Assembly (NCBI RefSeq): GCF_009727055.1 | Contig: NC_052351.1 | Location: 8,683,245 to 8,747,244, forward strand | Length of the DNA: 64,000 nucleotides | Direction: 5' to 3' | Origin: Benincasa hispida | Taxonomy: Eukaryota > Streptophyta > Magnoliopsida > Cucurbitales > Cucurbitaceae | Part shown: piece after piece, positions 12,793 to 23,986 of the stretch | How positions within the stretch are numbered: position 1 is the stretch's first letter | Layout of the letters: every line of letters starts with the position of its first letter | Program-made: the position numbers and the translations under genes | The notes under the pieces: model-generated | What the model was told of the DNA's origin: nothing | What the model saw: the letters and a program-made list of their open reading frames with translations, nothing else | Database searches by the model: none

Positions 12793-12805
12793 TGGTATCA
12801 GAGCA
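12793..12805 (+). other. Primer binding site of element B (initiator tRNA-Met type)
   Basis: TGGTATCAGAGCA lies two bases after the LTR end. It is complementary to the 3' end of plant initiator tRNA-Met, the usual primer for copia elements. Confidence 0.9.
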
Positions 12806-13039
12806 TCTTCTAAGCATTCAGTTCAGATTAATTCTGGTTTGGTGGGTGTTTTGTATGAAAATATGAAACTGCTGTAATGATATGGTTTTCTGAGTTTTGA
12901 CCTTTAATTTCTCTTTGATTTCTCGTTTAAATTTATAATTAGCTCTTGTTTGATGAGCTTTAATGCTTTCCCAAGAGTCTGTAATTTATTTGGAGTCATT
13001 ATAGTTAACATTAAGCTGTAATTCGACGAAACAAGCGAA

Positions 13040-13800
13040 GGGGCCAAGTTACAGATTCCAAACGATCAGCCTCTGTTCATATCGTCGTTGAGCTTCAGTA
13101 ATTAAACGATCATTTAGCTTCATACATTAGACGATATGAAGGACAAGTTAAACGATCATCTAGCTCGGGCGTTAATCGTTTAGGTGTTGTGCGCTAGACG
13201 ATCATCTACCTCGGGAGCTAAACGATGTGTTATTTTGCTATGTGATGGCACTACACGATCGTGTAGCTTTGGGTGGGAGCTAAGCGATGAGGCAAAGAGC
13301 TATGCGATGGCGCTGAGCGATCGCTTACACGATCGTTTACCTTTGTTCGGGAGCTAAACGGTGTGGCGAAGAGCTATGCGATGGTGCTGAGTGATTGCTT
13401 ACATGATCATTTACCTTTGTTCGGGTGCTAAGTGATGCGGTGAAGAGTTATGCGATGGCACTGAGCGATCGCTTACATGATCGTTTACCTATGAGCGGCA
13501 GTTGAGCGATATGTCAATTTCTATGTGATAGCACTAGGCAATCGCTTACCTCGTCCGCACACTAAATGATCAAGATGAGGTTCTAAACGATGGAGCTATG
13601 CGATAGTGTTTTGACACTAAGCGATTGTGTAGCATTCTCCGGCGCTAGACGATTACACTATATGATAGAAGGCGAAAACTATGCGATCGTGTAGCTTTGT
13701 TAAACGATAGCCGTTGGTTGCTAAACGATCAAGCAAACACTAAACGATCAAGCCAATTGCATGACGATGATCGTCATTGCTAAACGATCAGACTTAGCGA
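13040..13800. repeat. Dense CGATC/CGATCG word array in the leader of element B
   Basis: Variants of TAAACGATCATTTAGCT, GAGCGATCGCTTACACGATCG and TATGCGATGG recur every 10-25 bases for about 760 bp, roughly thirty CGAT cores by eye. In the middle a higher-order unit of about 74 bp repeats three times, with starts near 13274, 13349 and 13422; each unit runs from GGGAGCTAA.CGATG through AAGAGCTATGCGATGG to a TTACC(T)TT spacer. Many words are near-perfect palindromes, so the RNA could fold into many alternative short hairpins. No coding capacity. Confidence 0.9.
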
Positions 13801-15725
13801 GATTTTGAGCGAGAGCAAGAGAAGCTGGTTCGACCGGTTCTCTTGAGGTTTGGTCCGTTTAGCTTCAAATGGTTTGTGGTTGGTCTGGTTCAGACTCTGT
13901 TGGTCTAGTTTAGACGGTTCGGGTCAGGTTCAAGCGGTTTTGGAGTGGTTCGAGTGGTGGTGAAGCCGTTTTTCTAATAGTTAGGCTTTTGCTTGCTTGT
14001 TTTTGCCAAAACTAAAACTATATCAGTACGTGTTTAATTATTTATGCATTAGATGTATGTTAGAATTAAATAAATCTTGTATGTACATATAGTATGCTAT
14101 TTAGATTTAAAATCCTACCATAGGAAGCATACAACATGCATTGAAAGTATGTTATAATTTGTTATAATATATAGTATGCATGTTAAAGTTTCTTGTATTT
14201 AATATAAGTGTTATATTAGATATTGAATGCTTGGATTTTATAAGCTGTTATAAAATTGGGTTAGACATTTAAAATCCATAACGAAGAACAACTGCATGCT
14301 CACGTAGGTTAACCACTTGTTCTAATTAGTTAAAATAGGTCGTTAAACTTGTAAAATTAGGGTTAAAAACTCAACCGGTATATAATCCTGTCGAAGGTTG
14401 GGGGTATTTAAGTTGACGGTCTATGGAACACCTCCGACCTGGGGATTATGGGCGAATAATTGAGCGTTGGTAACCAGTTTTATGAGTATTCGTGAGCGAT
14501 GTGAGGTAATAAAAGCATTTATCACCTAGACATTGTAGGTTTAAGTCCATTTATAAGAGTTATACATGGATAAACCACATAGACTTAGGGTTATTTTTAT
14601 TAGTTGGAAAAGAACCTAAGTATATAGTTACCCAAACGTTAGAACACTTCAGTGGTAGTGAATAACTTCTATATGATAGAGTTATTAGAAAACTTCAGCA
14701 GGAGATTAATAACATATGCGGTATGTTATTCTTAGCTCTCGCATCCCTAAGAATTCACAGTCTAGATTTAAGCGATACTTCGTGTCACCCTAGAAGTGAC
14801 CTCCCTCCGGAGATTACTTTTTAGCTTAAATTTAGACTTTGATGAATAAGGGGAAGTTGTTCAAACAGAAATCAAGTGTATGATTTCAACTGCCACGTCT
14901 CCACATAGTTCACACCTGAGATTCATATAACGCTTCGTGTCACCCTGGAAGTGACCTCCCTACGGAGAGCGGATGTATACGTCAATACCAAGGTGAACGA
15001 AGGAAGTAGTTCATAGTAAGTGGGTGAAGGAAATGTATCAACATATCCTGTGGTCTCCTCCATTAGTCTGAACCATGAGATTCCTATGTTGCGTCTGCTG
15101 GTTAGCTTTAAGCGGCCCTTTTCTAGTCATTTAATGACGGTTATCCCCACGGAGGGTTGTAACATAGGATTTGGAACAATCCATGCTTTAGTAAAATGAA
15201 TAAGGTTTTATAGTTCCGTCTTGGGTATTATTTTCTATTTTCAGAGCGATACTCATCTGTTCTATAAGGTCCAAAAATGGGGGGTCTATACTTACAGAAT
15301 TATTAAGTGTTAATAATGTCTGACCAAAAGTGGTACCTAAATGATTATCAGAATATGAGTTATTCTGGAGGTAGTATTTAGTCAAGAATGTCTTAATGTA
15401 GTATCGTTGCAAAATAATAATCTTGAGTAAATTATTAAAATTTCTAAAACTTGATTGGATATCTAATTTCAGAATGACAAGTTCAATAATACAAGTGTTA
15501 GCCTCAGATTAATGTATTGGGGGTAATTATGTGAATTAGAAATCAAATTTGAACACGATACTTGTGATAGACAATTTGCGATTTGTCTTAACTAAGGATT
15601 GTCCTCCCATTCCTAGCTCTAACACAAACCGAAATGTTTAGGATGTATATGACGATGGGTCAGGGCTAATGATATAGCCTGTGCTTATATCCTCCCTAGC
15701 TTATCTGATGTGTTGAAAAAAGAAG
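13800..15725 (+). other. Non-coding leader of element B
   Basis: This is the remaining leader between the word array and gag. Recognisable sub-blocks are a GGTTC/CGGTTC-rich stretch (13820-13975), a block around GGGGGTATTTAAGTTGACGG (14400-14445), and two copies of a module with TTCGTGTCACCC.(A/G)GAAGTGACCTCCCT at about 14779 and 14935. Blocks of the same kind occur in the leaders of elements A (24380-24600 and 24885-24960, reversed) and C (63395-63935). No open frame is convincing. Confidence 0.7.
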
Positions 15726-15729
15726 CATG

Positions 15730-16277
15730 AGGATATGAGTACTTTCAAAGAGATTATGGAATCTCTGCAAGGGGTGCCATTAAGCACGTTTGCAACAGTC
15801 ACATCAAAGTGGGAACCTATGTTTGTGAACATGTTCTAGACATGATGGTCCACTTTCATATGGTAGAAGTAAACGGTGATGTCATGAACGATAGAAGTCA
15901 AGTTAGTTTTATTCTAGAATCTCTTCTGAAGAGTTTTCTGCAATTATGAATGAATTTATGAATAAAATTTGACTACTCTACTCAATGAGCTACAGGCTTA
16001 CCAAACAATGTTGAGAACAAAGGATCTGATGCCAGAAGTAAATTTTACTACTGCCGAGAAGTGGGGAATGTCCTTCAAGCCTAAAGTTGCTTCCTCTTCA
16101 AAGAGTAAGAGTATTCTTGTGAAGAAAGGTAAAGGGAAAGAGAAGAAGAAGTCTATTGGATTGAAAGGCAAGGATAGCACTGCAAAGAGAAATGTTTCCA
16201 CTGCAATGATGAAGGGTACTGGAGGAGACACTGCCCTCAATATATTGTCGAGAAGAGAGCAGAGAAAAGGTAACTAG
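15730..16277 (+). pseudogene. Degraded gag of element B
   Basis: The frame starting near 15780 reads YVCEHVLDMMVHF, VEVNGDVMND and QVSFILESLLKSFL, matching the core of a copia UBN2-type gag. A frameshift and stops near 15945-15970 separate it from the second part (15969-16277), which reads LTTLLNELQAYQ and continues into a lysine-rich, serine-rich tail ending RREQRKGN. The homologous gag of element A continues from a similar basic stretch into a zinc knuckle. Here a stop follows instead, and no pol sequence comes after it before the 3' LTR. Confidence 0.8.
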
Positions 16278-16909
16278 GCTAACTTGATCCTGGGACCATT
16301 TGCTCAGCTCATCCAGTGGGAGAAGTTACTACTTGGTTTTAATTGTTAAAACTTGTAAAGAACAAATTGTATGTATTTTTTTTATAAATGAAATGTTCAT
16401 TTTCAAAAATTATGTTTGTTCTAGCAACCTCTATTGAGAATCAAATTGTTAAATGCCATTTGTAGATATTCAGATATCTAAATGGCTAGATTAAAGTATA
16501 GAAAGTTTAAAGATTTCTAGATCTGACTGTTAACAAAGAGTTGTTGAGACAGGTCAGATGCATCTTGCTCAAAAAGTTTAGAGTACCTCAATGTAGTGGG
16601 AGGAAAGTGTGCTTCCTGGCCATTATTGAGATTAAGATGCAATTCTCTTATAGTTTTATCTAAAGCCTATTGTATAGTAAAATATTTACAATAATTCTCT
16701 CGGCTAAAGTGTTTGAGAATTACCTAGTAGGACTAGGAATACCAGATAACCTAGGGCAAGTGGGAGAAATATTGGGTATAGAGATACCAAATGGTAAAAG
16801 ACGGGTATGGGATACCCTAGTTTATTGTATTTCTCTATAAAACTCAGAAACTCAGTCTTATATTTCGGATGTATAAGTTACCATTGGAGTTTTAGTCCAA
16901 ATGGGAGTT
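16278..16909 (+). other. 3' untranslated region and polypurine tract of element B
   Basis: A non-coding segment with GGGCAAGTGGGAGAAATATTG at 16753-16773 and a short polypurine tract AAATGGGAG directly before the LTR at 16910. The GCAAGTGGGA block is also found before the 3' LTR of element A (9240-9275, reversed), so the two elements share 3' sequences. Only a short piece remains between gag and LTR, where a full element would have several kilobases of pol. Confidence 0.7.
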
Positions 16910-18750
16910 TGTTGGGTTTTATGTCCTAAAACTCGTGGTATGTAAACAATGGAACTTATTTTGATAATTCAATAATGGTGTTATTGAATAGATCTATTGC
17001 TTGAATAGAAATCAAATAAACCTAAGAGTCCCTTGACTATTGGATGAGTACTTGAACTTTATGAAAGACATAAAGGTGGATCATGTTTGAGTAAATAGTC
17101 AAAATGATCTATAGTACATGGATAAGGTTGGGTACCTTATTCTGGTAACACTAGTGAATACGACATGCTCTGTAGTTGTTACAAGGAGTTGTAAAGTGCT
17201 ACAAACGAAGTGATCCTAATTCGTTCATGTTGGACATGAGAAATGGAGGTGTCTTTGTGCAAAAGAGTTTGTACAAGATCAGACCACCAAATGAGTCAGT
17301 CTTACTTTATAACGTTGTTTACTATTTAAGACTGACTACTTCAAAGCGATGGCCTAGGTAACTTGACCTTAATCTCGAGCTAACTATGAACTCCTGTTTA
17401 TCTGGGATTACCCTTAGATTTGAATAGGTGAGGGTTGACTCAACAACGTCGGTCCAATATGATTGCCATTTCAGGGGTAAGACTGGATAGACAGCTGAGG
17501 GATATAAGGCAAGAGGGAATTCACTCCTACCCGCTTTAGGGATAGTAGAGAGGTTGTTCCCTTAAGTGTTGATTCTGGGGCTTGAACAAGGGATCCCGCC
17601 CTCTCATTTGGCATGAGAGGGACTCGATGTTGTGATTAGATCACAAAACAATTGTTCATTAGGAGATCAGTGGGGGCGTAAGGAACAAGAGGTAATTTCG
17701 AGGGTAAAATAAAGATTTGACTCAACTGTTATTGCGAACAACTTGTGAAGGGTTAACTTATTAATCATGGTTATATCGAGTGGACATAATATATCTACAG
17801 CAAGGGGAGTTCAACTATGGGTTTTAGTGGAGTGACCCATTAGTTAACGAATGAGGGTTAGATCGGTATAATAAGTTTAGCTGGTTAATCTCAGATCGTT
17901 GGAGTCCATGATCTATAGGTCCATGAGGTCCCCCTACTAGCTTGGAAATGGATAGCTATAGAGTAGCGTGATAAGTTAATTTGAAACGTTCAAATTACAA
18001 TCAAACAGAATTGGAAAAAATATATTTAAATATGATTTAAATATATGAAGATGAATTTGTGTAAAAATTAATTTAATATTAGATATTAAATTAATGAGAA
18101 TTATTTAAATTGTTTAAATAATTATTTATTAATTTTAATAGAAAATTAATTTTTGAAACTAATTTGTAAAGTTAATAAATTTTGATTTTAGAAATAAAAT
18201 ATTATTTTAAAATAATCAATTTTGGATTTTTGGAAAATGGAAAAATTACACAAACTTGAAAAAATGGATTTTTCATCTTCAACTAGCTTATTTGGAACCC
18301 ACTTTCTCCTTTGCTTTATTCCAAGCATGAGCTGCATCCCATGCAGCACATCTCTTTGCATGATAGTCTGCAATATATTGAAGAGATTGGAGTGAAGAAA
18401 AGCATGAAGAACCGACTGAATTTTTGCTGAAAAATTCGAATGAAGAAGGTGTTCTTCAATGGGTTCTGTTCAGTGAGTTTTCTCCATATTCCCTTTGATT
18501 CCAACTTATTTTAAGTCTCATAACTCAATTTAGAGCACCAAGAGGATAGTAGGGAAGATCTTGTGGTGGTCTACACAAGGATTCGAAGGATTTTAAAGTT
18601 GGAAATAGAGATTTCATTGGTTTCGGCCAAGGTATGTTCTTGAAACCCATTAAACTTTGTTTTTAGCATGTTTCTTTTCAACTAAAATTAATGAATTAGA
18701 ATGCTTATGGATTCTGATTTCTTCCACTGCGTGTTGATGTCGATCCAACA
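16910..18750 (+). repeat. 3' LTR of element B, full length
   Basis: 1841 bp, TGTTGGGTTTT to GATCCAACA. It carries the segment deleted from the 5' LTR. The final 550 bp match 12245-12790 closely. Confidence 0.92.
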
Positions 18751-19704
18751 CTATATAGAGTGACCGGTAGTTAATAAAAATTGATTAGTTTAATTAACAT
18801 CTTATATCATTGGAGCTTCTAATTTGTAAGTCCATAAGATCCCCATGTTAAATCACTAAAGGATATATAAGAAGAATGATTTGAATTGTTCAAATCAATT
18901 GCATATTAATGAGATTAATATAATATGGTTAATTATAGATGTGATCTATAATTAAAAGAAAAAAATATTGAATAAAATTCAAATATTAAAGAGATGTATA
19001 CATATAAATATGTGATAATTATATATTTATTAATTCTATATTCAATATTATTTAATATAATATTAATTGATTAATTAATGGTTAATTAATTAATTGTTTT
19101 TTAGAAGTAGAGATAAATAAATATGTGATATTTATTTATTAATTATATATATTAAAGTGGATTTAATATACGTTATTATTTAATCATTGGACTAATTAAT
19201 TAAATAAAAGTTATTTAATTAAATTAGAACTAGAGTAGGAATAGGAAAGACTAGAACTAGAGAAGGGGTCACCCCTCTTGTCTATAAATAGGTATTCATG
19301 GCCCATGTTTGTGACATAGTAAAATTGACAATTCTTAATCCTAGTCTCCTATTACTTCTCTCAAAATCTCTCTTCTTTTCTCTACTACTTCTTCTTCCTC
19401 TTCCAAGTCTTGGAGACCACACATCCAATTCTTGGGATCCTAGAGAATAACAAGATTTCACTTGCGGTGGTGTCCATTAATTATTGAAGAGACGTTCTAG
19501 AGAAGACACGGAGGGAATCGTGAAGAATTTAGGAATCTACAAAAGGTAAGGTTTAGCTCTTCCCTCTTTTCTTCTCTTAAATGCATGCTAATCTTGATTG
19601 TTTATCAATTATGTTATTATTTTTATATTGGATTTTGTTTATGTAAAATCGAAAACAAAATTGTAAGGTGATCACACGCTTCCACTTGAGATTTGATCCC
19701 TTCA

Positions 19705-21835
19705 GGGTCATATAGATGGTTTCTTCAAGATTATCATTCAAAGAGGCAGTCTTGACATCCATTTGTCATATCTCATAGTCATAATATGTAGCAATAGATA
19801 AGAGAATCCGGATAGACTTAATCATAGCAACAAGTGAGAAAGTTTCTTCATAGTCCATTCTCTCAACTTGGGTATAACCCTTTGCTACTAGTCTAACCTT
19901 AAAGGTTTGCACCTTTCCATCTTCAGTTTCCTCTTGTATATTCATTTGAACCTATGAGTTTAACTCCAGCAGATTGATCTACAAGTTTCCAGATAAAATT
20001 GGAGCGCATAGACTCTATTTCTTGATCCTTGGCTTTGATTCATTCATCTTTGTCAACATCAATCATTGCCTTCTTGTAAGACGATGGATCCTCAACCTTA
20101 TCATTTAATATGATGGTTTGAGTTTCTATTAAAGCAACATAGTGAGTAGGTTGGGTTACAATCCTCCCACTACGTTGAGGCTCTCTCAACATTTGAGAAG
20201 GATGTATTTGACTAGATGAAACAACATCAATGACTCTTATTAAAGTGTTCACCTCTTCAACAACTCTTGTTGAAGTTTCAGTAGTTTTTCTGGAAATTTC
20301 ATTTAATATGATTTGGCTCCTTGGCTTATGTTCTCTAATGTGGTTTTCTTCTAAGAAAGTAGCATTTGTAGATACAAATACTTTGTTTTCTTTTGGATCG
20401 AAGAACAAACCACCTCTCATTTTTTTAGAATAACCTACAAATAGGCATAATCTTGAACGTGGTTCCAATTTCTTTGGATTTTCCACAAGCACATGTGTTG
20501 GACATCTCCAAATCCTGAGATGTCGTAAACTACTTTTACAACCTCTCCATAATTCTAATGGTGTTCTAGTAACACTCTTTGATGGAACCTAGTTTAAAAG
20601 GTAAGTTATGGTCTCTACTGCATAACCCTAGAACAAGATAGGTAGAGAAGCATAGTCCATTATAGAGCGAACCATGTCCAATAAGGTTTTATTATCCTTT
20701 CTGATACACCGTTTTATTGAGGTGTACCAAGTGCTGAAAGTTGAGACGTGATTCCATGTTCTATCATATAGTTCTATAATTCAATATCTATGTTCTCTCC
20801 ACCTCGATCTAATCGAAGTGTTTTAGTATTTTTACCTACTAAATTTTCAACTTCAATGTTATACTCCTTAAACATTTCAATTGTGTCAAACTTATGTTGT
20901 ATTAGATAAACATGCCAATATCTTGAATAATGGTTCATAAAAGTGATAAAATATTTAACCGCCCCCCCCCCCCTCCTCCAGCTTTTATACTCATGGGACC
21001 ACAAAGTCTGAATGTATAAGTTCCAAGGGTTCTTTGGCTCTATAAACTTTTCCAGTAAAAGGATGTTTTGTCATTCTTCCTTCTAGACAAGATTCACATA
21101 CATGTAAAGACTTTTCTTCTAACTCGTTTAGAAGTCCATTCTTAACCAATCTCTCAATGTTATTAAGATTAATGTGACCTTTTCTTGGATGCCAAAGATG
21201 AGCATCATCTTTAGTAGAAAATTTTCTCTTTTTAGTTTTAGTGGTTGCAATGTTGAATATTTCAATATTGTGGAGCATTTTAGATACTGACGGCCTTAGT
21301 ACATATAAGTTGCTTTCGTTTGTTGTAGAACAAATATTAATACCATAATTTGAGATAAATCCTTTATCTCGAATAAAAGATACATTAAAAGAGTGTTCTA
21401 CCAAAGATGAAACTGAAATCATGTTCCTTTTAAAATTAGGAATATAGTAAACATTGTCTAACAACATAAACTTTGATTCAAAAAACAACTTCAAATTCCC
21501 AATTGCAACTGCTGAGACAACCTTTCCTATTCTAACCCGTAGAGTCATCTCTTTCACCGCTAGCTGTTTTCAGGAACTAGTTTCCTGCAAAGAAGTACAA
21601 ACGGGGTTAGTGGCTCCTGAATCAAGTATCTATGTATGGTTATCATTTTTCATGAAACATGTTTCCAGAACCAGTAAATCATATTTACCTTCCTTTTCCT
21701 TCTTTTTCTCGGCCAAATATTTTGGACAATTCTTTTTCCAATGTCCATCTTGGTTGCAACAATAATAAGTTCATTTTGCAACTTTGACCTTCTTCCCCTT
21801 TTGGACAGCAACAGTAGTGGTGGCTTTATCCTTCT
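19705..21835 (-). pseudogene. Element A gag end, protease, integrase and start of reverse transcriptase
   Basis: Reading the minus strand downward from 21835: a zinc knuckle with CCNQDGHWKKNC (about 21770), the protease active site ILDSGA (about 21630), and the segment with YYIPNFKRNMISVSSL (21557-20991). The last includes a GAG-pre-integrase HLWHPRKGHIN block and a zinc-like CESCLEGRMTKHPF. The integrase core reads YSRYWHVYLI and RLDRGGEN (21004-20774), followed by the domain around CLFVGYSKKMRGGLFFDP (20492-20040). The start of reverse transcriptase, QMDVKTASLNDNLEETIYM, reaches 19705. The LTR S insertion point follows immediately. Stops and a C-homopolymer frameshift at 20963-20974 prevent translation as one polyprotein. 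Confidence 0.9.
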
Positions 21836-23252
21836 TGTTAGTTTTAGGGCTTCAATCAAACCAAGTATTTTGATGATAACAATCTCAGATTTTTTATACT
21901 AAAATTTTCAGTGTTTTAGAATCACTATCTTGTAGAGCTCGGAAAGAGGATTCCAACGCAATTTGAATCGTTCAAATCGGAGTTCAAACGAGAAAGTTAT
22001 AATCAAAGAAGATTGGAGAGGAAATCCAACGTAGCGGTGACACGTGGCACCTTGCTGACGTGGCATCCGACATAGCGGCTAACGTGGCACACAAACGATC
22101 AATATTGATGATGTGGAAGATGATGTGGCATTCCAACCGGCCACTTTTTGTTGTGTGGCGATGATGTGGCAGTGATGTGGCGACCGTGGACGAATGAGAT
22201 AATGACAAGTGGCGGTCACCCAGCTTCACGCGCGCGTGCATCGCACGTGCCTGCGATATCTTCATAGAATGCGGCGCGTGACGCTCAATCTCTTCTCCTG
22301 TGTGCGTGGTGCCCATTTCACCCGGCTATTTTTTTATTTTCATTCTTATTTTCCTTTAATTTCCTAATCCAATTTTCTCCAAATTCTCACCAAATTTCAG
22401 CATTTTCAAATTTGATTTCCTTTCTAAATTGTCATCCTTCAAATCCTTTTTTATTCTCCAAATCTCAATAATTCTAATTTTTCAATTCCTCTCTTAATTA
22501 CAAATCCTTTCCTTTTCTATTTTTATTCAATCTCCACCCTTTACTCTTCATACACACACCAAAAGCTATCAAGTCTTAAGCTCTCAATTCTCCCTACTTT
22601 CAAATTCTTGTCCTCCTTGCTCCTAAATTGACCTAGAGTTTTTTTTGTGGGTTTTTTTTTTCTGAGTGCTCAACTTGTGAGCATTTAAGAGGTAATATTA
22701 TGAGGTCTTCTTTTAATTTTTAGGAATTGTATTAAGGTATGGGTACACCTTGGGTTATGAGAAAAAGAAATTGGTTTGATCCTGAACCAGTAAAAAGAAT
22801 CTTGGGTTTCTCTTTAGCCTAGGAAAAAGAAGGTCATGTGTCGGTTTGGTCCTCACCTACAAGAGGATCACTTAGTGAAATACCCAAGAAGGAGTCTTGG
22901 AGAGTGGAGTAGGCAATTTGCCGAACCACTATAATTTTCGGGTGTTTTCTCTTCCTCTCCCTTTTTTATTCTGTTTCAAATTTTTTGCTTCTTGTCTTAG
23001 TTATTTTTTTAATCTTTCCAAATTGCATGATTTAATTTTTAGTGTGTTATTTAAATTTATCCTTGATTAAATTGTCTTTAAATTTGAAGTTATCATAGCT
23101 TGCATGATTTAAGTTTTGTCTTGCATAAATTGTCTTTAATCAAATTAGTAGGTTAACTTTATTGAGCATTGAAGATAAAATTATTTAAAAAAAAAAAAAA
23201 AATTGGTAGTCAACCCTATTCCTCCCCCCTAGTGTTGCCTTTAGATCCTACA
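21836..23252 (+). mobile_element. LTR D: solo LTR-like insertion in element A gag
   Basis: A 1417-bp segment starts TGTTAGTTTTAGGG and ends AGATCCTACA, flanked by the perfect 5-bp duplication CTTCT (21831-21835 and 23253-23257). Removing it and one duplication rejoins the gag frame on the minus strand as KKWKKKKGGKKDKATTT. It is non-coding and opposite to the host element. Its 3' part has GTGGAGTAGGCAATTTGCCG and a C-run followed by TAGTGTTGCC, phrases I associate with SIRE/Maximus-type copia ends, but this assignment is tentative. Its 5' part contains an array of GTGGC words (22020-22225). Confidence 0.85.
22020..22225. repeat. GTGGC / ACGTGGC word array in LTR D
   Basis: ACACGTGGCACC, GACGTGGCATCC, AACGTGGCACAC, GATGTGGCATTCC, GTGTGGCGATG, GATGTGGCAG, GATGTGGCGACC and AAGTGGCGG follow each other within 200 bases. 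Several contain an ACGTGGC core, which resembles plant G-box/ABRE sites, so they might bind bZIP factors. This is inference. Confidence 0.75.
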
Positions 23253-23986
23253 CTTCTTTCCACCCTTCTTCTTTTTCCACTTCTTCACATTAGATGAAGA
23301 GGAAGACACAGATTTAGTTCCAGAGGTCTAACCTTTGATGAAAATTTTCATATTTGGAGAAGGCAACATTTACCACCCCTTTATTTCTTTTGGCTTTCAT
23401 TAAAGACTAAAAAATTTGTAGCTCGTTAAGGAGGGTGGTGAGGTTGTAGTCAATTTTCTTCATAACACAATTGCTACAGAATTACAGAAAGCTGTCCAGC
23501 AACGATTACATGATAAAGCTCACCTAATTGGCTCATTTATGAGACTTCCATTCATTTCAACGGTATTGAAATGGTTCATCATATTAAGGAAATATTCCCT
23601 AATAGACGATCCCTCAGCCATCTGTGCACCAAAGATAAACTTAAGAGCATCATGCGTGGCTTGTGAGGAAGGTTTTCCAAACATGTCATGTAATGATTCC
23701 ATGATCTGACGTGCAGTGATCATTGTCTCATTCTTTTTGGCCAGGACTTCAGATAAACCTACCAAATTATAGACCTTTGCATTATCATTGGCCTTCATCC
23801 ACTTCTCATAAGCATCACGAACATTTCGTGATGCGTTGTGCCCAAGGACTGGGAGGACATTCCTCCATGAGAACGAATTTGAGGTCATCCATTAACAAAA
23901 CTGTATTCATCGTATTTTTTTCAAGTTGTATAATTTTCTCCAGTTAATTTTTTGGCACCAAGCAAAGTAACGATTGAGCTGGACAT
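23253..23986 (-). pseudogene. Element A gag, N-terminal part
   Basis: Gag starts at the ATG at 23986-23984 with MSSSIVTLLGAKKLTGENY. A frame change follows near 23925 into KNTMNTVLLMDDLKFVL, then the block at 23888-23520 with RDAYEKWMKANDNAKVY, ARQIMESLHDMFG and REYFLNMMNHFNTVEMNG, all typical of copia UBN2-type gag. It continues with LTTLLNELQIF near 23430 and a basic segment KKWKKKKGG where LTR D interrupts. The LTTLLNELQ signature is shared with element B, showing close relationship. Confidence 0.88.

Larger units (their letters stand above)
11361..18750 (+). mobile_element. Element B: gag-only, copia-related LTR retrotransposon, 7.4 kb
   Basis: Two LTRs (11361-12790 and 16910-18750) bound an internal region of about 4.1 kb. 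Both LTRs begin TGTTGGGTTTTATGTCC and end GATCCAACA, a TG...CA end with TGTTGG/CCAACA inverted. Flanks are CTATC before and CTATA after, a target duplication with one change. The internal region has a tRNA-Met type primer binding site, a long leader with the CGATCG array, a degraded gag and a polypurine tract, but no protease, integrase, reverse transcriptase or RNase H. It would therefore depend on enzymes from another copia element. It inserted into solo LTR S. Confidence 0.88.
10454..19704 (+). mobile_element. Copia solo LTR S (two halves 10454-11360 and 18751-19704), split by element B
   Basis: The LTR starts TGTTGAAGTTAATGTCC at 10454 and ends GATCCCTTCA at 19704, on the strand opposite to element A. 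It is of the same LTR family as 26434-28358: the start, the middle around TGATCCTGATTATTCATG, and the TATA region CTATAAATAGG near 19280 all correspond. Five-base flanks are GAATC on the left (10449-10453) and GGGTC on the right (19705-19709), differing by two transitions. If GGGTC is taken as the original and LTR plus one duplication are removed, the host pol reads YMTQPEGF without interruption. No internal region belongs to it, so it is a solo LTR formed by recombination. Confidence 0.85.

Noticed and set aside
13040..13800. Possible CRISPR-like array
   Set aside because: The repeats are short, degenerate and without unique spacers of constant size, and this is plant nuclear DNA inside a retrotransposon leader.
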